Assembly: GCF_002812725.1 (NCBI RefSeq)
Contig: NZ_NMUN01000006.1
Coordinates: 1 to 64,000 of the forward strand
Direction of reading: 5' to 3'
Length of the DNA stretch: 64,000 nt
Origin: Microbacterium sp. BR1
Lineage (GTDB): Bacteria > Actinomycetota > Actinomycetes > Actinomycetales > Microbacteriaceae
The translations under genes and the position numbers were made by a program. Of the stretch, positions 44,845-55,273 are shown in pieces (positions within the stretch are counted from its first letter, which is position 1; every line of letters starts with the position of its first letter). The notes beneath the pieces are model-generated. The model was not told the DNA's origin. It saw only the letters and a list, made by a program, of their open reading frames with translations, and searched no databases.

Positions 44845-47019
44845 ATGCTCGAATCCTCGATCCTCGACGCTGGTCTGGGCGATGCCGACGATGACGACTT
44901 CGATGAAGCCGTCGAAGCGTTCGACTCGCAACTCCCCGAGAACAGATACCTCGACCGCGAACTGAGCTGGCTCGCGTTCAATCAACGCGTTCTCGAGCTC
45001 GCCGAAGACCCGAGCGTTCCCGTGCTCGAGCGTGCGAACTTCCTCGCGATCTTCGCCAGCAACCTCGACGAGTTCTTCATGGTCCGGGTAGCGGGCCTGC
45101 GTCGCCGCATCGTCACGGGACTCGCTGTCCCGACGAACGTCGGTCGGTCGCCCACCGAAGTACTGGCCGACATCTCGGCCGAGGCCTACAGGCTGCAGCT
45201 GCGTCACGCCGAAGCCTGGCGCGCCGTGGTGCAGCCCGACCTCGCCGCGGCCGGCATCGAGGTCGTGACCTGGGACGCGCTCGGCGAGGACGACCGTATC
45301 GCCCTGTACGAGTACTTCCAGTCCCAAGTCTTCCCCGTCCTCATGCCGCTGGCCGTGGATCCCGCGCATCCGTTCCCTTACATCTCGGGACTGTCGCTCA
45401 ACCTGGCCGTGCGCATCCGGAACGCCCGCACGGGGCGCCAGGAGTTCGCGCGCCTGAAGGTTCCGCCGATGCTGCCGCGATTCGTCGAGGTGCCGGGTGC
45501 CGCGAGCGCCGGACGCGGACGCTACCTGCCGCTCGAGGACCTGATCTCGAACAACCTGGTCGACCTGTTCCCCGGGATGGAGGTGCTCGACCACCACGCC
45601 TTCCGCCTGACGCGCAACGAAGACATGACGATCGAAGAGGACGAGACCGAGAACCTCATCCAGGCCCTTGAGGCGGAGCTGCTGCGGCGCCGGTTCGGCC
45701 CGCCGATCCGGCTCGAGATCACCGACGACATGGACGACGTCACGCTCGGCCTGCTGATCCGCGAACTCGACATCACCGAGCAGCAGGTCTTCCGCCTGCA
45801 CGCGCCGCTCGACCTGCGCGGCCTGTTCGATCTGTCCCGCATCTCGCGCCCCGATCTGCACTACCCGCCGCATCTGCCGACCACGGCGCTGGCGTTCCAG
45901 CCGGGCGACAACAACGAACGAGCCGACATCTTCTCGGCGATCCGCCAGGGCGACGTGCTCGTGCATCACCCGTACGAGTCCTTCGCGACGAGCGTTCAGG
46001 CTTTCCTCGAACAGGCGGCGAAAGATCCGCACGTCCTCGCGATCAAGCAGACGCTCTACCGCACGTCGGGCGATAGCCCCATCGTCGAGGCGCTGATCGA
46101 TGCCGCCGAAGCGGGCAAGCAGGTGCTCGCGCTGGTGGAGATCAAGGCCCGCTTCGACGAGGCCGCCAACATCGTGTGGGCGCGCAAGCTCGAGAAGGCC
46201 GGCGTGCACGTCGTGTACGGCCTGGTCGGCCTCAAGACGCACTGCAAGCTCGCGCTCGTCATCCGCGAAGAGGGCGGCGTGCTGCGCAGCTACAGCCACG
46301 TCGGCACCGGCAACTACAACCCCAAGACCAGCCGCATCTACGAAGACTTCGGGCTCTTCACCGCCGACGACCAGGTCGGACGCGACCTGACGCGGCTGTT
46401 CAACGAGCTCTCGGGCTACGCGATCGAGAAGAAGTTCAAGCGCTTGCTCGTGGCTCCCCTGCACTTGCGGAAGGGACTGCTGCGGCTGATCGACAAGGAG
46501 CGCCGGAACGCGCTCGACGGCAAGCCCGCGAAGATCCGTTTCAAGGTCAACTCGATGGTCGACGAACAGATCATCGACGCCCTGTACCGGGCGAGCCAAG
46601 CGGGGGTCTCGATCGAGATCTGGGTGCGCGGCATCTGTTCGCTCAAGCCGGGCATCGAGGGCGTCAGCGAGAACATCACCGTGCGCAGCATCCTGGGCCG
46701 ATACCTCGAGCACTCGCGCATCTTCGCGTTCGAATCGGGCGGCGATCGCCAGGTGTACATCGGCAGCGCCGACATGATGCACCGCAATCTCGACCGCCGG
46801 GTCGAGTCGCTCGTGCGCGTCGTCGCACCGGCCCACCTGAAAGAGCTCGACGAACTGTTCGATCTGGCCATGAGCGACGGCACGAGCTCGTGGTGGCTCG
46901 GCCCCGAGGGCGCGTGGACCCGTCACAGCGTCGACGCAGAAGGACTGCCGCTGGTCGACATCCAGGACAAGACGATGCACGACGTCCAGCGCCGTCGCCG
47001 CGCGCGAGCGGTGCGATGA
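44845..47019 (+). CDS. ppk: Polyphosphate kinase (PPK1)
   Basis: A 724-residue enzyme that polymerises the terminal phosphate of ATP into polyphosphate. The N domain begins at [20 protein letters not shown]; the head domain, and the two phospholipase-D-like C domains follow. The autophosphorylated histidine is His466 in [11 protein letters not shown], and the second signature SHVGTGNYN is intact. It is the first of three genes overlapping by four bases (ppk, Nudix/phosphatase, PPTase). Confidence 0.97.
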   Translation: MLESSILDAGLGDADDDDFDEAVEAFDSQLPENRYLDRELSWLAFNQRVLELAEDPSVPVLERANFLAIFASNLDEFFMVRVAGLRRRIVTGLAVPTNVGRSPTEVLADISAEAYRLQLRHAEAWRAVVQPDLAAAGIEVVTWDALGEDDRIALYEYFQSQVFPVLMPLAVDPAHPFPYISGLSLNLAVRIRNARTGRQEFARLKVPPMLPRFVEVPGAASAGRGRYLPLEDLISNNLVDLFPGMEVLDHHAFRLTRNEDMTIEEDETENLIQALEAELLRRRFGPPIRLEITDDMDDVTLGLLIRELDITEQQVFRLHAPLDLRGLFDLSRISRPDLHYPPHLPTTALAFQPGDNNERADIFSAIRQGDVLVHHPYESFATSVQAFLEQAAKDPHVLAIKQTLYRTSGDSPIVEALIDAAEAGKQVLALVEIKARFDEAANIVWARKLEKAGVHVVYGLVGLKTHCKLALVIREEGGVLRSYSHVGTGNYNPKTSRIYEDFGLFTADDQVGRDLTRLFNELSGYAIEKKFKRLLVAPLHLRKGLLRLIDKERRNALDGKPAKIRFKVNSMVDEQIIDALYRASQAGVSIEIWVRGICSLKPGIEGVSENITVRSILGRYLEHSRIFAFESGGDRQVYIGSADMMHRNLDRRVESLVRVVAPAHLKELDELFDLAMSDGTSSWWLGPEGAWTRHSVDAEGLPLVDIQDKTMHDVQRRRRARAVR

Positions 47020-47954
47020 CCGAAACCGCCGTCTACGCGGCGGGAGCGGTGATCTGGCGGCTCGTCGAGGGCAAGCTCCACATCCTCGTCATCCACCGCA
47101 CGGCCTACGCAGACGTGACCCTCCCCAAGGGCAAGGTCGATCCGGGCGAGATGCTCGCCGAGACGGCCGCGCGCGAGGTGTTCGAAGAGACCGGCATTCG
47201 CGTCGCGCTCGGCATCCCGGTGGGCGTCTCGCGCTACCGGATGCCCAACAAGCGGCAGAAGATCGTGCACTACTGGTCTGCCGAGGCCACGGATGACGCT
47301 ATCCGCGCATCGCGATTCGTGCCGAACAAAGAGGTCGCCGCTCTCGAATGGGTGACGCCCAAACGGGCACGGACGTATCTGAGCTACCCCGTGGACGTCG
47401 AGATCCTCGACGCCTTCCTGAAGTTCGTCGATGACGGGGTGCTGCAGACCTTTCCCCTCATCGTGCTGCGGCACGGCAAGGCAGTCAGCCGGGATGCGTG
47501 GAACGGACCGGATGTGTTGCGCCCCTTGACGGCCCGCGGCACCCGCCAGGCGCACGCGATCGTCGGGCCGCTTCTGGCTTTCGGGGCGCGCAAGATCGTC
47601 TCATCCGATGCGGTGCGGTGCGTGACGACCGTCACCCCCCTCGCCGCGGTTCTCGGCAGGCCGATCCGCCGTACCGAGCTGCTCAGTCAGGATGCCTGGG
47701 AACAGGGCCGCGCGGACATCCGGGGCGTCGTGGGCAAACGGGTGCGCTCCGGAAAGCCGGCCGTGCTGTGCAGCCACGGCCCGGTACTGCCCGAGATCAT
47801 GAGCGAGATCGCCCTGGCAACGGGCACGCTCCGCGGGTCGTACCTGGGCAGCGCATCGACGCTGGAGTTCGCGGCGTTCTCGGTCGTGCACCTGTCGGCG
47901 ACGAACCCCGGTTCGGGCATCGTCGCGATCGAAACGCACACCCCGAAGGAGTGA
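47016..47954 (+). CDS. Nudix hydrolase fused to a histidine phosphatase (MutT1-like)
   Basis: A 312-residue fusion. Residues 1-135 are a Nudix hydrolase with a complete box ([20 protein letters not shown], then TG). Residues 148-312 are a histidine phosphatase domain with LRHGKA and SSDAVRC, and the second His in CSHGPVLPE. This architecture equals mycobacterial MutT1, which cleans oxidised nucleotides and diadenosine polyphosphates. It follows ppk with an ATGA overlap; ppk-mutT1 linkage is typical of actinobacteria. Confidence 0.93.
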   Translation: MTETAVYAAGAVIWRLVEGKLHILVIHRTAYADVTLPKGKVDPGEMLAETAAREVFEETGIRVALGIPVGVSRYRMPNKRQKIVHYWSAEATDDAIRASRFVPNKEVAALEWVTPKRARTYLSYPVDVEILDAFLKFVDDGVLQTFPLIVLRHGKAVSRDAWNGPDVLRPLTARGTRQAHAIVGPLLAFGARKIVSSDAVRCVTTVTPLAAVLGRPIRRTELLSQDAWEQGRADIRGVVGKRVRSGKPAVLCSHGPVLPEIMSEIALATGTLRGSYLGSASTLEFAAFSVVHLSATNPGSGIVAIETHTPKE

Positions 47955-48544
47955 GCGGGCAGCCCGGGCACGCCCGCGCGTCGGTGGTCCGGCGCTCGGG
48001 GGTACGTGTCGCGTGGCAAGCGATTCCGCGTGAATGCGCCCGCCGGGACCTCGCGGACGCCCTCGTCGCGAGCCTCGCCGGATCTCACGGCGACTCGATC
48101 ACGGTGGGCCGCCGGTGCGAACGCTGCGGGGCCTCGAATCATGGGCGCCCGTTCGTCGTCGGCGCAGCTGTGCACGCGAGCATTTCGTACGCGGGCGATC
48201 TCGTCGTCGTCGCCGTGGCCGACTCCCGCCGGGTGCTCGCACTGGGCATCGATGCCGAACGGGTCTCACGTGTATGCCACGATCTGCGCGGCGTCATCAC
48301 CCCGGGGCGCGCCGCGTCGCTACGCCGGTGGACACGCGTCGAGGCCGTGCTCAAAGCCGACGGGCGGGGGCTCTCGATCGAACCCGATCGGGTGCGCATC
48401 GAGCGTTCGATCCGCGGAGTCCACGGGAGCATCGCCGGCGAGGGCACCGGGTCCACAGCCGGTGCCCTCGACATCCGTCCCCGCCTGCTGCGTGTGCGCG
48501 GACCGCGGGGCGTCGTGATCTCGCTCGCGGTCGCGTCAGTGTGA
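47951..48544 (+). CDS. 4'-phosphopantetheinyl transferase superfamily protein
   Basis: A 197-residue Sfp-like protein. Motifs: CGASNHGRPF, ASISYAGDLVVVAVA, ALGIDAERV (magnesium-binding Asp and Glu), and RWTRVEAVLKADGRGL, the W-x-x-x-E-A-x-x-K signature. Such enzymes attach the 4'-phosphopantetheine arm of CoA to a serine of carrier domains. The carrier domain of the synthetase encoded 1.3 kb away on the other strand is the obvious target. GTG start overlaps the preceding stop; the 3' end overlaps the M1 peptidase gene by 9 bp. Confidence 0.85.
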   Translation: MSGQPGHARASVVRRSGVRVAWQAIPRECARRDLADALVASLAGSHGDSITVGRRCERCGASNHGRPFVVGAAVHASISYAGDLVVVAVADSRRVLALGIDAERVSRVCHDLRGVITPGRAASLRRWTRVEAVLKADGRGLSIEPDRVRIERSIRGVHGSIAGEGTGSTAGALDIRPRLLRVRGPRGVVISLAVASV

Positions 48545-49849
48545 CGCGGCGAGCACCGGCAGCGACGTCTGCGAGAGCCAGCTCATGAACAGGTCGGCGA
48601 GCGGCGCATCGGCGACCGACTCCGCGCACACCACGAAGTCCTCGGTCGTCGCGAGACCGTGGCGACGCTCGGCGCACCAGCGTCGCAAGACCTCGAAGAA
48701 CGCCGCCTCCCCGATCCGCAGGCGCAGGGCATGGAGAGTGAGCGCGCCGCGCTTGTAGACGCGGTCGTCGAACATGAGATCGGGGCCGGGATCCGAGAGC
48801 AGCAGATCCTGCGGCAGCACCCGGAGCATCGCGTGGTGCGCCGCGGCGCATGCGGCGACGGAGGGTCCCCCGGATGCCTCGGACCAGATCCACTCCGCGT
48901 AGCACGCGAAACCCTCGTTCAGCCAGATATCGCGCCAGTGCGCGAGCCCGACGCTGTTGCCGAACCACTGGTGCGCGAGCTCGTGCGCGATGAGTCGTTC
49001 TTCCGAGCCGTCGAGGTGGTTCGAACCGAAGGTCGCCATCCCCTGCGCCTCGAGCGGGATCTCGAGCGGGTCGGCCGTGACGACGACGTCGTAGCGCGAG
49101 AACGGATACGGCCCGAAGACACCCTGGAAGACCCGCATCATGTTCGGCAGGTCCGCGAAGGCCGTTCCGACGGCAGCCGTCAGATCGCGCGGGTGATGCA
49201 GCATCCCGGTGACACCGTCGAGGTCGACCGGTGTCTCGACGTAGCGACCGATCTGCACCGCGACGAGATAGGTGGGCGTCGGCGCGGCCTGCTCGAAGAC
49301 CCAGGTCGCCGCGCCGCCCACGCGGCCGAGTGCGACGCGCTCCCCCGTCGCGACGACGCGGTAAGCGACATCCGTCGTCACCGCGATGCGATAGGTCGCC
49401 TTGTCGTCGGGGCGGTCGTTGCAGGGGAACCACGTGGGCGCGCCCGTCGGCTGAGCGGCGACGAGCACGCCATCCTCGAGCTCTTCCCATCCGATCGTCC
49501 CCCACCGCGACCGGCGCGGCGCGGGCGACCCCGCGTACGTGATCTCCACCGAGAACCGCTCATCGAGCGCGATCGCAGAACTCGGGGTGACACGGATCAT
49601 CCGCGGCCCCTGCCGGTAGGCAGTGCGACGGTCACCATCGACGCGCACCCTCGAGGCACGGAGACCCACGAGGTCGACCGTGAACGAGCGGATCGGTCGC
49701 CGGGCGACCGCGTTCAGGACGGCGCGACCGGAGAGCCGGTTCGTCGAGGGTTTGTAGGTGATCTCGATGTCGTACGATTCGACGTCGTACGACAGGTCCC
49801 CGCTCTGCGGGGCGTATGCATCGGGGGCCGGCAGCCGGGCGCCGGTCAC
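48536..49849 (-). CDS. M1 family zinc metallopeptidase
   Basis: A 437-residue aminopeptidase N-type enzyme. The zinc motif HELAHQW with the third ligand in WLNEGFACYAEW is complete, as is the exopeptidase-like GMATFGSNH (GAMEN-related) segment. It lacks the long C-terminal domain of PepN. No signal peptide is seen from GTG 49849, so it is probably cytoplasmic. It lies 22 bp downstream of the Pls/PosA-type synthetase, so it may be co-transcribed; a role in trimming or resisting a Lys-type peptide is a guess. Confidence 0.88.
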   Translation of the reverse strand: MTGARLPAPDAYAPQSGDLSYDVESYDIEITYKPSTNRLSGRAVLNAVARRPIRSFTVDLVGLRASRVRVDGDRRTAYRQGPRMIRVTPSSAIALDERFSVEITYAGSPAPRRSRWGTIGWEELEDGVLVAAQPTGAPTWFPCNDRPDDKATYRIAVTTDVAYRVVATGERVALGRVGGAATWVFEQAAPTPTYLVAVQIGRYVETPVDLDGVTGMLHHPRDLTAAVGTAFADLPNMMRVFQGVFGPYPFSRYDVVVTADPLEIPLEAQGMATFGSNHLDGSEERLIAHELAHQWFGNSVGLAHWRDIWLNEGFACYAEWIWSEASGGPSVAACAAAHHAMLRVLPQDLLLSDPGPDLMFDDRVYKRGALTLHALRLRIGEAAFFEVLRRWCAERRHGLATTEDFVVCAESVADAPLADLFMSWLSQTSLPVLAASH

Positions 49850-49871
49850 TGTGGTCTCGTCGCTGTGCCGG

Positions 49872-52800
49872 TCATTGGGCGCTCGTTTGATACGAGCGAA
49901 CCTTGACCGCGCGCCAGGGTCCGATCGGGTTGCCGCTCCAGCGACTGCCGACGGGAACCGTCTCGCCGCGCATGACGAGCGACGCGGGTCCCACCGTCGC
50001 ATGGGCACCGATCGAGGCGGCGGGAAGGATCACGCTGTGCGGCCCGAGCGTTCCGCCGGGTTCGATCGTGACGACATCCATGCTCATGATCCGATCATGG
50101 AACAGGTGCGTCTGCACGACGCAACCCCGATTGACCGTCGATGCATCGCCGAGCGTCACGAGATCCGGTTCGGGCAGCCAGTAGCTTTCGCACCAGACCC
50201 CGCGGCCGATCTTGACGCCGAGCGAGCGCAGCCACACGGCGAGCGCGGGAGTGCCGGTCGCGGCGCGCGCGAACCAGGGAGCGGCAACCATCTCGACGAA
50301 GGTGTCGGACACCTCGGTGCGCCAGACGAAACTCGACCACAGGGGTTTCTCGCCCGCGTGGATGACGCCCACGAGCGCCCACTTCGCGAGCGTCGAGACA
50401 CCCGCCGCGGCCGCGCCGGCGATGAGCAGGACGATGCCCGACAGCAGCACCGCGACGATCGCACCGAACGCCTGCACGAGCAGCGCGAGCACGAAAACGA
50501 CGCCGAGGCCGATCGCGCAGGTCACGATGACGGGCACGATGCGGCACAGCTCCCACAGTGCGCGTGCGACCTTGAGACCCGTGCGCGGGTGGTAGGTGCG
50601 GCTTTCGTCCGCGTCACTCGAGACCCGACGCAGGCGCACGGCGGGCGAACCCAGCCACGAGGTGCCGGACTTGGCCTTCAGCGGCGCGGACGACAGCACG
50701 GCCACGAGGCCGCCCTTGGGAACCCGATGCCCGGGCGCCGCCATCCCGGAGTTGCCGAGGAACGCACGCTTGCCGATCTTGACCGAGCCGATCCGCATCC
50801 ATCCACCGCGCAGTTCGTACGACGCCACCATCGTGTCGTCGGCGAGGAACGCGCCGTCTTCGATCGTCGTCATCGCGGGGATCAGCAGAACAGTGGATGC
50901 CTCGACATCGCGGCCCACGTGCGCCCCGAGCATCCGCAACCAGACCGGCGTGAACAGACTCGAGTACAGCGGGAACAGGATCGTGCGCGACGAGTCCAGC
51001 AGCCGTTCGATCGTCCAGGCCCGCCATCCCATCGCGCTCCGCACGGGGAATGTCCCCTCCGCGAGGCCCGCTTGCAGGAGTCGGACCAAGAGCACGACGG
51101 ATGCCGCGAACACCAACCCGGTGACCAGCACCGCGGGAACGAGCCACGCGAACGCCGCGACGGCGGCCGATCCGAGCGAATCGGCGCCGCGCATACCCGC
51201 CGCCAGAACGAGCGCACCGACCGCGAAAGCGATCACGGGCAGCAGCGCCAGCAGGGTCGAGGATGCGGCGTAGGCCCACAGCCAGCGCGTGGGTGCCGGC
51301 GGACGCTCGCGCGGCCAGTCCTCGGCGGCACCGCCGATCCGTTCCGCGGGCGAACCCGCCCAGCGCTGGTCGGCGCGTACCCGGCCGAACACCGCCGACC
51401 CGGGCGCGATCTCGGCACGGCGACCGATGCGCGTCCCGGGCGCGAGTGTGCTGCGCGCACCGATCGTCGCCTCGGCGCCGATGCGCACGGCACCGATCCG
51501 GACGACGTCCCCGTCGATCCAGTAGCCCGTCAGGTCCACCTCGGGCTCGATGGACGCACCGTCGCCGATCTGGAGCATGCCCGTGACCGGCGGCAGGGTG
51601 TGCATGTCGACGTCGCGACCGACCTTCGCCCCGAGGGCGCGCGCGTAGTAGCTGACCCACGGCGCACCGGCCAGGCCGACCGCGTCCACCTGATCGGCGA
51701 TCTGCTCGGCGAGCCAGAGACGGATGTGCACGTGCCCCCCGCGGGGGTGGTCGCCCGGCCGCACCCCGGCGAGCAGGACCCGGGCGGCGACGGCCGAGAT
51801 CGCCATCCGGCCAAACGGGGTGGCGAAGATCAGCAGCGCCGGAACCAGCACCCACCAGTCCACGGTCGGCAGCGCGGTGAAACCGGGCACGAGCTGGAGC
51901 AGGGCACTCGCCGTCAAGAGATAGAGCAGCCAGCGAACGCCGCTCAGGATGAAGAGCGGCACACCCATGATCGTCTGCAGGATCTGCGTCGAGCGCGGCG
52001 TCGGCGCGGGCTCCCGGTACGACGCTGCCGCCTCATCGCCCAGCGGGCCGAGGGCCTTCGCCATAGCGCCGAGCCGCGGCAGGTCGTAGATGTCGGCGAC
52101 GGCGAACTCGGGAGCGCGCACCCGGATCCGCGAAACCAGCTGAGCCGCGGCGAGCGAGCCGCCACCCAGGTCGAAGAAGTCGGCGTCGGCATCGGGCACG
52201 GAAACGCCGAGCACAGCTCGCCATTGCTCGGCGAGCCACTCCTCCACACCCGACAGCGTGGATTCCTCGGCCGGCATACCGGAAAGCGGCCAGGGGAGCG
52301 CCGCCTTGTCGACCTTGCCCGACGTGCGCACGGGCAGGTCATCCACGACCGCGAGCAACGGCACCATGGGCGCGGGCAGGGTCGAGGCGAGGTCGGCGCG
52401 CGCGGCGTGGCGGTCGAACCCCTCGTCGACGACGAGGTAGCCGACCAGGATGTCGACTCCCGCATCCGTCCGGCGCACCGCTACGGCGGCGCCCCCGACG
52501 TGCGGAAGGGCCTGCAGGGCGGCCTCGACCTCACCGAGCTCGATACGGCGCCCGCCGATCTTGACCTGGTCGTCGGCACGCCCCTGAAACACGAGCCCCG
52601 CGGGGTCGTACCGGACGAGGTCGCCCGACCGATAGGCGCGGTCCCAGCCGAGCGAGGGCATGGGTGCGTACTTCTCCGCGTCCTTGGCGGGGTCGAGATA
52701 GCGGGCCAGACCCACTCCCCCGATGATCAGTTCGCCCACGCCGCCCTCCGCGACCTCGGCGCCGTCGGCGTCGACGACCGCGAGCGCCCACCCGTCGAGG

Positions 52801-53831
52801 GGAAGCCCGATCCGCACCGGCGGCTCACCGCTCATGAGCGCCGCGCATGCGACGACGGTCGCCTCGGTCGGGCCGTACGTGTTCCAGACCTCGCGCCCCT
52901 CTTCGGTCAGGCGCGCGGCCAGCTCGGGCGGGCACGCCTCGCCTCCGAAGATCAGCAGGCGGACGTTCTCGATCGACTCGGCGGGCCAGAGCGCGGCCAG
53001 GGTCGGGACGGTCGACACGACCGTGATCTGCTGACGCACGAGCCACGGCGCCAGGTCTTCACCCGACCTTACGAGCGCGCGCGGCGCGGGCACCAGGCAC
53101 GCTCCGTGCCGCCAGGCGAGCCACATCTCCTCGCACGAGGCATCGAACGCGACCGACAGGCCCGCGAGAACACGGTCACCCGGACCGAGGGGGTCGCCCT
53201 GGAGGAACAGTGCGGCCTCGGCATCGACGAACGCGGCCGCCGAGCGGTGGCTGACCGCGACGCCCTTCGGCGTGCCCGTCGAACCCGACGTGAAGATCAC
53301 CCACGCATCGTCGTCGTGGGTCGGCGGTGGCACCGCCACGACCGCGTGTGTGCTGGGGTGCGGGACATCACCCACGAAGAGAGCGGATGCCTCGGGCGCC
53401 GCATCCGCGGTCGTCGGCCGGAACTCGCCCGTCCCTTCGATCACGCCGCGCACGGCCGCCTCGCCGAAGACCAGGACCGCGCGCTCTTCGGGGTCATCCG
53501 CGTCGACCGGCACATATGACGCCCCGGCAGCAATCACACCCAGGATCGAGATGTAGAGCTCTTTCGTGCCCGAGGGCATGCGCACCCCGACGCGGTCGCC
53601 GCGCCGCACCCCGGCCTCGTGCAGCCGCGCGGCGGTTCGACCCACCCGCGCCATCAGCTCGCGATAGCTGAGCGCACCAGAACCGTCGTCTACTGCGGAG
53701 GCCTCGGGGTAGCGCGTGGTCGTCGCACGCAGGATGTCGAGAAGCGTGCGCTCTGCCGGCGCGTGGGCTCGCCGGTCGAGCTCCGGCTGGCGCGACTCGG
53801 GGGCGGGTGCCGGGGCGGAGGCATCGGTCAT
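49872..53831 (-). CDS. Pls/PosA family non-ribosomal peptide synthetase
   Basis: A 1319-residue membrane synthetase. Residues 20-520 are an adenylation domain: FTSGSTGTPKGV, FDASCEEMW, YGPTEATVV, YRSGDLVRYD, and GGRRIELGEVE. A carrier domain follows with the phosphopantetheine serine in FFDLGGGSLAAAQ. The rest contains about six TM helices mixed with left-handed beta-helix repeats (GDGASIEPEV, GAEATIGARSTLAPG) in place of condensation domains. This is the organisation of epsilon-poly-lysine synthetase (Pls) and PosA, which polymerise one basic amino acid. Product not known here. The acidic Asp and Glu of FDASCEE fit an amine-bearing substrate. Confidence 0.9.
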   Translation of the reverse strand: MTDASAPAPAPESRQPELDRRAHAPAERTLLDILRATTTRYPEASAVDDGSGALSYRELMARVGRTAARLHEAGVRRGDRVGVRMPSGTKELYISILGVIAAGASYVPVDADDPEERAVLVFGEAAVRGVIEGTGEFRPTTADAAPEASALFVGDVPHPSTHAVVAVPPPTHDDDAWVIFTSGSTGTPKGVAVSHRSAAAFVDAEAALFLQGDPLGPGDRVLAGLSVAFDASCEEMWLAWRHGACLVPAPRALVRSGEDLAPWLVRQQITVVSTVPTLAALWPAESIENVRLLIFGGEACPPELAARLTEEGREVWNTYGPTEATVVACAALMSGEPPVRIGLPLDGWALAVVDADGAEVAEGGVGELIIGGVGLARYLDPAKDAEKYAPMPSLGWDRAYRSGDLVRYDPAGLVFQGRADDQVKIGGRRIELGEVEAALQALPHVGGAAVAVRRTDAGVDILVGYLVVDEGFDRHAARADLASTLPAPMVPLLAVVDDLPVRTSGKVDKAALPWPLSGMPAEESTLSGVEEWLAEQWRAVLGVSVPDADADFFDLGGGSLAAAQLVSRIRVRAPEFAVADIYDLPRLGAMAKALGPLGDEAAASYREPAPTPRSTQILQTIMGVPLFILSGVRWLLYLLTASALLQLVPGFTALPTVDWWVLVPALLIFATPFGRMAISAVAARVLLAGVRPGDHPRGGHVHIRLWLAEQIADQVDAVGLAGAPWVSYYARALGAKVGRDVDMHTLPPVTGMLQIGDGASIEPEVDLTGYWIDGDVVRIGAVRIGAEATIGARSTLAPGTRIGRRAEIAPGSAVFGRVRADQRWAGSPAERIGGAAEDWPRERPPAPTRWLWAYAASSTLLALLPVIAFAVGALVLAAGMRGADSLGSAAVAAFAWLVPAVLVTGLVFAASVVLLVRLLQAGLAEGTFPVRSAMGWRAWTIERLLDSSRTILFPLYSSLFTPVWLRMLGAHVGRDVEASTVLLIPAMTTIEDGAFLADDTMVASYELRGGWMRIGSVKIGKRAFLGNSGMAAPGHRVPKGGLVAVLSSAPLKAKSGTSWLGSPAVRLRRVSSDADESRTYHPRTGLKVARALWELCRIVPVIVTCAIGLGVVFVLALLVQAFGAIVAVLLSGIVLLIAGAAAAGVSTLAKWALVGVIHAGEKPLWSSFVWRTEVSDTFVEMVAAPWFARAATGTPALAVWLRSLGVKIGRGVWCESYWLPEPDLVTLGDASTVNRGCVVQTHLFHDRIMSMDVVTIEPGGTLGPHSVILPAASIGAHATVGPASLVMRGETVPVGSRWSGNPIGPWRAVKVRSYQTSAQ

Positions 53832-53832
53832 G

Positions 53833-53931
53833 TCAGCTCGAGAGGAGGGCGATCAGCTGCGCCCGGGTGAGGCGCGAGTAACCGGTGCGTCCGGCTCGTA
53901 CGGCCGGCTCTTTCTTGCTCGTCTGGGGCAT
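53833..53931 (-). CDS. Small ORF upstream of the synthetase, 32 aa
   Basis: MPQTSKKEPAVRAGRTGYSR then LTRAQLIALLSS. The ORF ends one base before the synthetase ATG (TGA-C-ATG), so translation of the two is almost certainly coupled. The C-terminal YSRLTRAQLIALL is like a small Rho-N/SAP helix pair. It could be a leader peptide or a small accessory protein. Confidence 0.5.
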   Translation of the reverse strand: MPQTSKKEPAVRAGRTGYSRLTRAQLIALLSS

Positions 53932-53981
53932 GCCGCACAGCCTATTCCGCCGCGGTTGACGCTCCCCCCGCGCCCGATCCC

Positions 53982-53999
53982 GTTCACCTCCCGTTCACC
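53982..53999 (+). promoter_or_regulatory. Pho box upstream of pstS
   Basis: Two perfect GTTCACC heptamers at 53982 and 53993, exactly 11 bp apart, about 95 bp before the pstS start. This is the classical actinobacterial Pho box. Confidence 0.85.
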
Positions 54000-54090
54000 A
54001 CTCTGGCCCACGCTCTTAAGGCGTCGCTCCTACCGTCACTGTGTGCCCTGCACCGGGACACGTCCTGTCAACGGATCGAACGGAAACACA

Positions 54091-55197
54091 GTGAAGATCA
54101 CCCGAATCTCGCGGATCGCGGCCCTCGGCGCCGTCGCCGCCCTTGCCCTTGCCGGCTGCGCCTCGAACGAGGCCGGCGGCTCCACCAGCGAGGCCCCCAC
54201 CGAAAGCAACCTGACCGGCGAGCTCGTCGGCGCGGGATCGTCCGCCCAGGAAGTCGCCGTCCAGACCTGGTCCGCCGGTTTCCAGACCCTCAACGAGGGC
54301 GTCACCGTCAGCTACGACCCGTCGGGTTCCGGAGCCGGGCGCGAGTCCTTCCAGGCCGGCGCCGTCGGATTCGCCGGTTCCGACCGCGCGTTCACGACCG
54401 ACGAGATCGCCGAGGGACCCTTCGACGGCTGCGTCGAGGGCACCGACATCATCGAGATCCCCTCGTACATCTCCCCGATCGCCGTCATCTTCAACCTCGA
54501 TGGCATCGACAGCCTGAACATGGACGCCGCGACCATCGCGGGCCTGTTCGCCGGCACGATCACCAACTGGAACGACCCGGCGATCGCCGCCCTCAACGAG
54601 GGTGTCACCCTTCCTGACCTGGCCGTCACGCCCGTTCACCGCGCGGACGACTCGGGCACCACCGAGAACTTCACCGACTACCTCGCGCAGGCAGCTCCCG
54701 AGGTGTGGACGTTCGAGGCCGACGGAGAATGGCCCGCCACCACGGTCACCGGCGAGGCCGCACAGGGCACCTCCGGTGTCGTTGCTGCCGTCGACGGCGG
54801 CCAGGGCACGATCGGCTACGCGGACGCTTCGCGCGCCGAGGGCTTCGGCACCGTCGCGGTCCAGATCGGCGAAGAGTTCGTCACCTTCTCGCCCGAGGCC
54901 GCAGCGGCGATCGTCGACCTCTCGCCGGTCGCCGAGGGTCGTGGCGCGGGTGACCTCGCGATCGAGCTCGACCGCACGCCCGACGAGGCCGCTTACCCCA
55001 TCGTTCTCGTCAGCTACATGATCGCGTGCGAGGAGTACGCCGACGCCGCGGTCGCCCCGCTCGTCAAGGGCTTCCTCAACTACGTGATCAGCCCCGAGGG
55101 CCAGGACGAGGTGGCCGCAGCGGCCGGCAGCGCCCCGATCTCGGACACGCAGCGCGAGTCGATGCAGGCCGCGATCGACCTCATCGTCGTCGAGTAA
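54091..55197 (+). CDS. pstS: Phosphate ABC transporter substrate-binding lipoprotein PstS
   Basis: A 368-residue lipoprotein. Signal peptide IAALGAVAALALAGCA with lipobox Cys, then the PstS fold with phosphate-contact segments GAGSSAQE, SGSGAGRESF and ADDSGTTENF. It captures phosphate outside the cell for the PstCAB importer. GTG 54091 is used; the long in-frame reading from 53716 overlaps the divergent synthetase gene and is rejected. Confidence 0.96.
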   Translation: MKITRISRIAALGAVAALALAGCASNEAGGSTSEAPTESNLTGELVGAGSSAQEVAVQTWSAGFQTLNEGVTVSYDPSGSGAGRESFQAGAVGFAGSDRAFTTDEIAEGPFDGCVEGTDIIEIPSYISPIAVIFNLDGIDSLNMDAATIAGLFAGTITNWNDPAIAALNEGVTLPDLAVTPVHRADDSGTTENFTDYLAQAAPEVWTFEADGEWPATTVTGEAAQGTSGVVAAVDGGQGTIGYADASRAEGFGTVAVQIGEEFVTFSPEAAAAIVDLSPVAEGRGAGDLAIELDRTPDEAAYPIVLVSYMIACEEYADAAVAPLVKGFLNYVISPEGQDEVAAAAGSAPISDTQRESMQAAIDLIVVE

Positions 55198-55273
55198 TAC
55201 CCGTGCCCGGCCCGCGAGCAATCGCGGGCCGGGCACACCCCCTCCCACCCGGTACCACCCAGGACAGGACGAG

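Noticed and set aside
49758..53519. 1253-codon open frame on the plus strand across the synthetase gene
   Set aside because: Composition is His/Arg/Asp-rich low-complexity, as expected opposite a high-GC gene; the minus frame has complete NRPS motifs.
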